Below are positions 58,343-64,000 of a stretch of DNA of 64,000 nt, one piece after another. This DNA is from Tamarix chinensis (lineage: Eukaryota; Streptophyta; Magnoliopsida; Caryophyllales; Tamaricaceae): positions 39,421,915-39,485,914 of the forward strand of contig CM060175.1 of NCBI GenBank assembly GCA_030549775.1. The letters are read 5' to 3'. The position numbers and the translations under genes were made by a program. Positions within the stretch are counted from its first letter, which is position 1. Every line of letters starts with the position of its first letter. Under the pieces are notes generated by a model. That model was not told the DNA's origin. It saw only the letters and a program-made list of their open reading frames with translations, and did no database searches.

Positions 58343-59828
58343 TATTCTATTCTTCCCTATTTTATTTTGATGAGTGTTGCTATCTTTTTCCTTGGTCATT
58401 TCTTTCAGATTTTTATCTAAAAAAAAATCAAAACAAATAAAGAAAAGAAAAGGAAATGACCCTTCATTTATGATATTAAAGAGTGTGTTTTGTCTTGCAA
58501 TGGCATGAGTGTTTAGTTTGGTGTGATAAGACCCTTTAAATCATCTTTTGAAAATGGATTTCTATGTGCTTAAATGTTTTGGTTGCATTGTTATGAGAAA
58601 AGTATAATTGTGTTTGAGAACTTTAGGGTTATATATGCCTTAACATTCTTGTGGTATTGTAGTTTGACTTATGCTGATTTACTCTTTGCCAAAAGGTGTT
58701 AGATTTAGAGAATTTTGGACCTAGTGAGACTTTGAGCCTTTAGACTGATACATCACTACAGTCTCTTATTTTTTCTTTTGTGTGTGTCTCCCACCATGAC
58801 TTGGGAAACTAGAACTTGTAATGGTTTTCTTCAAAGCCACATATGACTTAGACGTGCATTAAAATGATAGAGGCACTTGTTTTTTTTGTCATAACCTATA
58901 TTAGCCAAATAGCCTGACCTTCACATTTTATCCTTTGCTAACCCCGTTGTGCTTATGGCCATTTTCTTGATCTAAACACACATGTAACCCAATTTCCTTT
59001 ATCCCTCCCTAAGTCTAGAATCAATGGTTGTTGCGCAATTTCAAAAAAAAAAGAGAAAGTTGGGAGTATGATGTAATCTAAGCATGAGGGAGGTGTGAAA
59101 GAGTAAATGGTTGTGTATGATGAAGAGCAAATCGATATATCTCTCTCAAAAAAAAAAAAAAAAAGGAGAAGAAGAAGAAGAATCAATAAGAAGTTTTGGG
59201 TGCTTGTGTTTCGTGATGAAAAGTTGGGATGGTAAAATATATGTTATTAAAAAAAAATATCTCATTGGTACTAGACTTTTAAATCTACTTCCAAAAAAAA
59301 AATTCCGTCCTAACCTTTTAACCTATGGCCCCATTACAACCCTAATAAGACCTCTTGATTGTTGTGTGTTCTAAGTCTTTCTAGTGGTGGAGAATCGAAA
59401 AGCATTCCAAGCATATGGATGATCTTGATCATGAGTGAGAGGACTAGAGCAGAACCTTCAAATAAAATAAAACACATGAGAGGTGTGTCCACAAGACCTA
59501 AAGTGAGAATTCTAATTTGAAACTTTGAGGGAAGAGTGAGTTGGTATATGGCTGCCTACTGTCCACAATTGGATGTCCTTTGTTGCATGGCATGTCCCTA
59601 GAGCTCGATAGCACGGTTACATTTCTCACATGTGGGGGCAACCTAAATATCTTTTGAAAAAGGATTTTGAGCTTTTAATTGTTATATTTTTGGGTCTTAT
59701 TGCTCCTTACTTGACTCTTGTGCTATTAAAGGGCTAAACACACTTTTCTGAGAAAGGGATCCTACTACTTTTCTTTTACCACATGGTGGGTTTCTTGTAT
59801 TACTTTATTTGGGGACAAGCAAATGTTT
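58343..59828 (+). other. Non-coding 3' region before LTR3, copy 2
   Basis: As in copy 1 except for the two poly(A) tracts: 17 A at 59148-59164 instead of 14, and 10 A at 59293-59302 instead of 11. These account for the 2-bp length difference between the internal regions. Confidence 0.75.
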
Positions 59829-59841
59829 AAGCATGGGGGAG
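59829..59841 (+). promoter_or_regulatory. Polypurine tract before LTR3
   Basis: AAGCATGGGGGAG one base before LTR3. Confidence 0.85.
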
Positions 59842-59842
59842 T

Positions 59843-61221
59843 TGATAAGTGTGACTTTTACATCTTATTCCTAAGGTTTATAAGAGTTTTTACCTTTAAT
59901 TTCAGTCAGAATTCTCCCTTTTTGTTCTTGTTACTGCCTTTGTGTTGTGAAAATTGCAGGGTCTCAAGCAACAAAAATAATCATGAAGGATGAAGAACAA
60001 GAATAACCTTAAAGGGAGAAGAAAGGAGAAAAAAAAGGAGCAAAGAGGAGCAAAAGTTAAAGTGGAAAAAGAAAAAATGCATATTTAAAGTATATGGGCC
60101 TGAAAGAAGTGAAATTTAGACCAAGAAAAGGTCTGAATTTGGAGAATCTTTCAACATCAAAGTTTTAGATATTTTTAATAGCTTTCCAAAGCATCCAAAA
60201 TCAGCTTAATCTGAGTTAAGATGAAAACGTTATGGTCAAAATACGAATTATGGTCAAAGCTGACACGGGAAGCCCATCGTTACGGAAACCCTAGCGATCC
60301 ACGAGGCGGTAGTGTAAAAAACTCTTATTCTAATAGCTCGAGGCAGCCTCCACTCCCTCTCTTTTCTCTCTTCTCTATCCTCTTCCCCAATTCATCAAGA
60401 TCTCTCTTGTAAATTAGAGACGGAGATTCAAGAAGTTAATTTTTGCAAGAATTTGTGAACATCAAGGGTATTATCTAATGATATTTTCTTTATCTATGGA
60501 ATCTCTTATTGTTTTTAATATTCTTGCTATGAATTTGATGGGCTAGATCTTGTGCTAAGGTGAAGGGGAATTTTCCCCGATCCTAATGTGTTGAATTATT
60601 GCATCCTTTTTTATTCAATTCATAATGTATGTGTTGTGTTATTGATTGATTGTCGAATTTTTAAACCACGGCCGGGTTCTGATTTTCGGTGTGGGAAATA
60701 CCGGTGAGATCGAGAGATAATCCAGTATTAGACCCAATAGCACAACGGGAGATTAAATTGTAGGTCGAGAGACGATCGATTTGACCTCTTCAACAATAAA
60801 GGAGGAAACTTTATAGACTTTAATGCATTACATTCTATTAGACTCTAAGCTAGAGATAGTTAGGGCCATAGATATGTAATAGGGTGGTTGTGGCTTGAGA
60901 AAGCACAACACTTTCTATCCTTGTTGGCATGATTGATTATGATTGTTGAATTATTTTGTGATGTGATCTTCAATTACATGTGAGGATCGGGGGCGATGAA
61001 TCGGAACCTTAGCTCTTCTATTTATTTGAGTGACTTGAGTGCTATTTTCCTTTCTTTTTAGCTTATTTAGTTATTTTAGCTTACAATTTATTATTTCATA
61101 TCATCTCATAGTTTAGACATAGTTATGTTCTATCATTGTCCTAGTGGTCATTCACCAATCCTTGTGGGATCGACCTTGACTACTACTCTGACCCCGTGCA
61201 CTTGCGAGTAGGAACGTGTCA
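59843..61221 (+). repeat. LTR3 of the tandem Athila-like element
   Basis: 1379 bp, TGATAAG ... GTGTCA, followed by TSD GTACT (61222-61226). Most of its differences from the others in the right half are G-to-A or C-to-T. Confidence 0.95.
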
Positions 61222-61226
61222 GTACT

Positions 61227-61560
61227 GCTAAACCTTTATAGTCATAGTGAACCACCTAACTCATCAACCCTACATTTTGATTTTTCTAAAGAAACTAGTC
61301 AACTAGTTTGGTAAAATTGGTCAATGGAACTTAGTAGAGGCTAAGACTACTAGGGTAATAAACCAATAAGTTGATGGTTTAAAGTAGAGGCTAACACTAA
61401 TAGGGTCATAGTCAATCAATTTGTTGCATCAGTTGATCTATTATTCGAAGAACTAGTTTATTGGTGTAGTTATATTAAATAATGGGTTTAGCCCAAGACC
61501 AAGTCGATAAACCATAGGGACAAATCTCTTAGTCATGGAGACTAGTCAATTAGTTATGGT
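61227..61560. repeat. ACTAG / AATCGATTGG-type motif cluster in LTR G
   Basis: Repeated degenerate words such as GTCAACTAGTTTGG, AACTAGTTTATTGG and GTCAATTAGTTATGG. The cluster runs on from 42395-42453 across the tandem insertion; similar words lie at 62940-63060, in E (34470-34850) and in the copia-like LTR. Confidence 0.5.
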
Positions 61561-63207
61561 AAAAACAACCCCTAGAAAACACACTTATATAGAATTAAAT
61601 TCCATGATCTTTATTCAATCAATATGGACTTCAATTATGGGTCATTAAAGTTCCTTAACAATCAAAATTTATCGATTGGTTTATGAATTATTGAAATCTT
61701 CTAAATAATCTCAATAAAATTACGTTGCATTTTTTTATCATCTACGAGAATATTCTATTCTTGCTAGGCCATCATGCTCACAACTTATACAAAAAATTAA
61801 GCATGCCAATGTTGTTGAGATGGTCAAAATATCAAGGCTAGCTACTAATCAAAATCATACCCACAAAATCTTAAGTTAGACTTCCAAAATTTATTTCATT
61901 TATTCAATATTAACTAGTTCAAGGACACAATAATCACTAATATTCATGCTTCCAAATACTTATAGAACATGCTCAACACTTACCCATACCATTTTCCACA
62001 AAAATAGTTTAGACAATGGTTTTCCTCAAAAGAATTTAGCAAATCCACTGAAGATAGCAAAAGCCTTTGAAATGCCAAACCCCTTTTCAACATTTAAATG
62101 CCTTCTAGGAAAGAAAGACAAAAACATAGTAAAATTTTGAAATCATAAAAATATCAAATAAAATTAGAGACATAGGGTAGAAATCAGAGAGAAACAACCT
62201 ATTTAAGAAGAGAATGGAAACCAAGAAGATACTAGCTAATCTATAACTCCTTTACCAAATCTAACCTTGAACTATTTAGGAAGAAAACAAGAAAGAGTTG
62301 GATGAAGGATTAGAAGATGAAAAAAATATTAGAATGGAACAAATAAAGGAATAAAATGTGGGTGGAGAAAGTATGAAGAATTACAAGGAAGTTGGGGAGG
62401 TTAGGGAAGGAGGGATAAAATTAAAGGCTTTTATTAGAAATGTTAAGTGTTTCTGACAGAAAAGAATAGTGATGGGGTATATAAATTGTGACCCCAAACC
62501 CTAGCCTAAATATGCTTCAAGTAGCACACTTTGAATGTTTAAGGCTAAACTTCCTACCTTTAAGCTGAAATGGTAAAAAAATAAAATATTCTAGGGAAAT
62601 GTGCCTTAGAAATTTGAACACAAGAAGGGAATAAAGATAAAAAAAGTGAGGGAAATAAAATTAAAAATATTTAGATATTCTAGGGATGAATTACTCACTC
62701 AGAAATCTAGTGGAAGGTAGAGAAAAAGAATAAGAAAAAGAAAAAGGAGCTAAATTCATAAAAGTGATGTATGAGAAATTACCCTCCACGAATATGTTGA
62801 AAACTAATAAAACATGATAGTAGTTATCAAAAGATTCATAAAAATCTTAAACAGACCACTCGGATAATATCAAAAAGCTATAAAAAATTTAATTAAACAT
62901 ATTTGTAGTGAAAATTAATATTGAATGACAACTAATTAAGTCAAAAAAGACAACTATACCCCAAATGAGTTAGTCGGTTCATCTACTTTAAAAAAATTGA
63001 ACTTAAGGAACAAACCTATTGATCAAAACCTCAAACCAAGTCCATTAGTTTTCTAATAGAACCAATTATCTTCAAAAATTCAAATCAAATCAAAACAAAA
63101 GAATACTAACCTTTAATACACATCTGAATAGGTATCAAACACACTTAGATCATAAGCAAATGCTTAGATTAACTCAAAGTAAACACTCTAAAACTTAGGG
63201 TTTTACA

Positions 63208-63892
63208 GCACTACCCCTTAAAAAGAAGCTTCATCCTCAAACTCTATGAAAAGTCTTAGACCCAAAACATCAGTAGCATATAATGCATTCATGATAATCC
63301 TCTAACAATGTTAGGGTTACCCTTTAACAAAAGAAATAGGCATACTAAGCTTGCATCACACACAAAATATGACAACTAGAATGGTAGTGATGAGGTGATA
63401 TTGCCAAAAAACACATGGGTTGAGATTTTAAATCTAAAATAAGGAGTACAAGTACCAATAAAGGATCACTTCCATAAACCAGGAAATGACCATTTCATGA
63501 ATAAGGAGATTATCAAGGTAAGGAGATAAAGGTAATTAGTTAGGATGAGGAATCAGATTACCACAAAAGGGATTCCTCAATAAAGAGAAATCCTAATGAG
63601 AGTTCAACAATTCATAAAGGTATAATATCATTCCCAAAACATTGTTGGGGGGAACAACGGCCAACAATGTAATGAATTAGTAAAAGGATGAAATAGTTAA
63701 TAAGTAACTAAGTAATCATTTCAAGAAAAGTTATAATACCATGCCACGTTATTGAAAAGGAGGTATTGCTAGGAAATGGAAAATAATGAGGAATAATGTA
63801 AAAGGAGTAATTGGATGAAGCTAAAGTACTAGTGTTAATAGGAATAAGGCATCGATTTAGTCAAGAAAGAGGGATAATGACGATAAGGGCAA
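63208..63892 (-). other. Short internal remnant between LTR G and LTR H
   Basis: 685 bp between the polypurine tract next to G (63208-63225) and the start of H at 63893. No protein domain in any frame and no recognisable primer site. If G and H are the two LTRs of one element, its internal region is almost fully deleted. Confidence 0.45.
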
Positions 63893-64000
63893 TGCAGTGC
63901 CACCATGTTTCACTATAGAAAATATTTATTTTAAGACATTGAGAAAACAGAAAAATATAACGCCTAGGAAAAATGGGGTGTTACTGCCACACCTGAGATA
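63893..64000 (-). mobile_element. Start of another giant LTR 'H', cut by the window end
   Basis: TGCAGTGCCACCATG...TTCACTA corresponds to the left end of E (TGTAATGCCCCC...TTCACTACC). Near 63972 GAAAAATGGGGTGTTACTGCCAC matches the next conserved block of E (GAAAAATGGGGTGCTACCACC) and G (GAAAAATAGGGTGTTATCA). Confidence 0.6.

Larger units (their letters stand above)
42459..61221 (+). mobile_element. Tandem Athila-like Ty3/gypsy pair sharing the central LTR
   Basis: Structure LTR1 (42459-43836), internal 1 (43837-51149), LTR2 (51150-52527), internal 2 (52528-59842), LTR3 (59843-61221). TSD GTACT occurs only outside LTR1 (42454-42458) and LTR3 (61222-61226). Athila-lineage traits: tRNA-Asp primer site, gag start M-T-R-A-S-G-G-D-L-V-P, protease DLGASINLMP, RT box FMDDFSVFG, and a long untranslated stretch after integrase. 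There is no env-like frame. LTR1 and LTR3 differ at 12 substitutions and one indel in about 1378 bp, so the insertion is young. The internal copies differ, as far as I could compare, only in two poly(A) runs. Confidence 0.95.
39257..63207 (-). mobile_element. Giant LTR 'G' (3' LTR of a minus-strand element), interrupted twice
   Basis: About 4.6 kb of LTR sequence in three pieces (39257-40048, 40609-42453, 61227-63207) around a Cassandra TRIM and the tandem Athila-like element. Left end TATAACATCCC (degenerate TGTAAC...); right end GGGTTTTACA. Directly right of it, on the minus strand, is a polypurine tract AAGGGGTAGTGC preceded by GTTTGAGGATGAAG, as upstream of gypsy 3' LTRs. No TSD is seen across G, as expected if the element continues to the right. 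Termini and order match E. Confidence 0.65.

Noticed and set aside
39257..63207. Flanking TSD for giant LTR G
   Set aside because: GATAC on the left and GCACT on the right do not match; a polypurine tract on the right indicates that the element continues there.

Overview
The window reads as plant (angiosperm) nuclear heterochromatin built almost wholly from nested retrotransposons. Evidence: Ty3/gypsy elements with tRNA-Asp primer sites, a Cassandra element carrying a 5S rRNA-derived segment, a plant-type L1 LINE, 5-bp target-site duplications (TSDs) around TG...CA elements, and AT-rich background with long AAT/ATT arrays. I found no host gene, tRNA, rRNA gene or CRISPR array. The species cannot be named from this sequence.

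Left nest (1-26291). A copia-like element (internal remnant 23475-24301, LTR 24302-26291) is interrupted by a LINE whose poly(A) end is at 23474. The LINE is split in three (1-610, 5309-5435, 21981-23474) by two insertions: B (611-5308, TSD GTCTT), a single giant LTR, and A (5436-21980, TSD CTTAG), a minus-strand, non-autonomous Athila-like element. A's downstream LTR is interrupted by giant LTR C (6655-15965, TSD GCTGT/GCTGC). C is interrupted by giant LTR D (7472-12331, TSD ACTAT), of the same family but opposite orientation. The nesting is copia > LINE > A > C > D.

Middle (26292-39256). After about 1 kb of unassigned sequence lies F (27350-38994), a decayed plus-strand Ty3/gypsy element with two LTRs and recognisable gag, protease, RT, RNase H and integrase remnants. 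Its RNase H region is split by another giant LTR, E (32124-36501).

Right nest (39257-64000). Giant LTR G (39257-63207, minus strand) is interrupted by a Cassandra TRIM (40054-40603, TSD CATAT) and by the most notable object, a young Athila-like element in tandem: LTR - internal - LTR - internal - LTR (42459-61221), with one TSD pair (GTACT) at the outer ends only. The two internal regions (7313 and 7315 bp) seem to differ only in two poly(A) tracts. The central LTR is a mosaic: its left part matches the right-hand LTR and its right part matches the left-hand LTR. This is the product expected of unequal crossing-over between the two LTRs of one element. Both copies have gag-protease and RT-RNase H-integrase frames separated by one in-frame TGA, and the same broken integrase tail. 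The window ends in a 685-bp internal remnant and the start of another giant LTR (H).

The autonomous-type proteins are those of the Athila pair. A, the giant LTRs and Cassandra have no complete proteins of their own and would have depended on enzymes supplied in trans.
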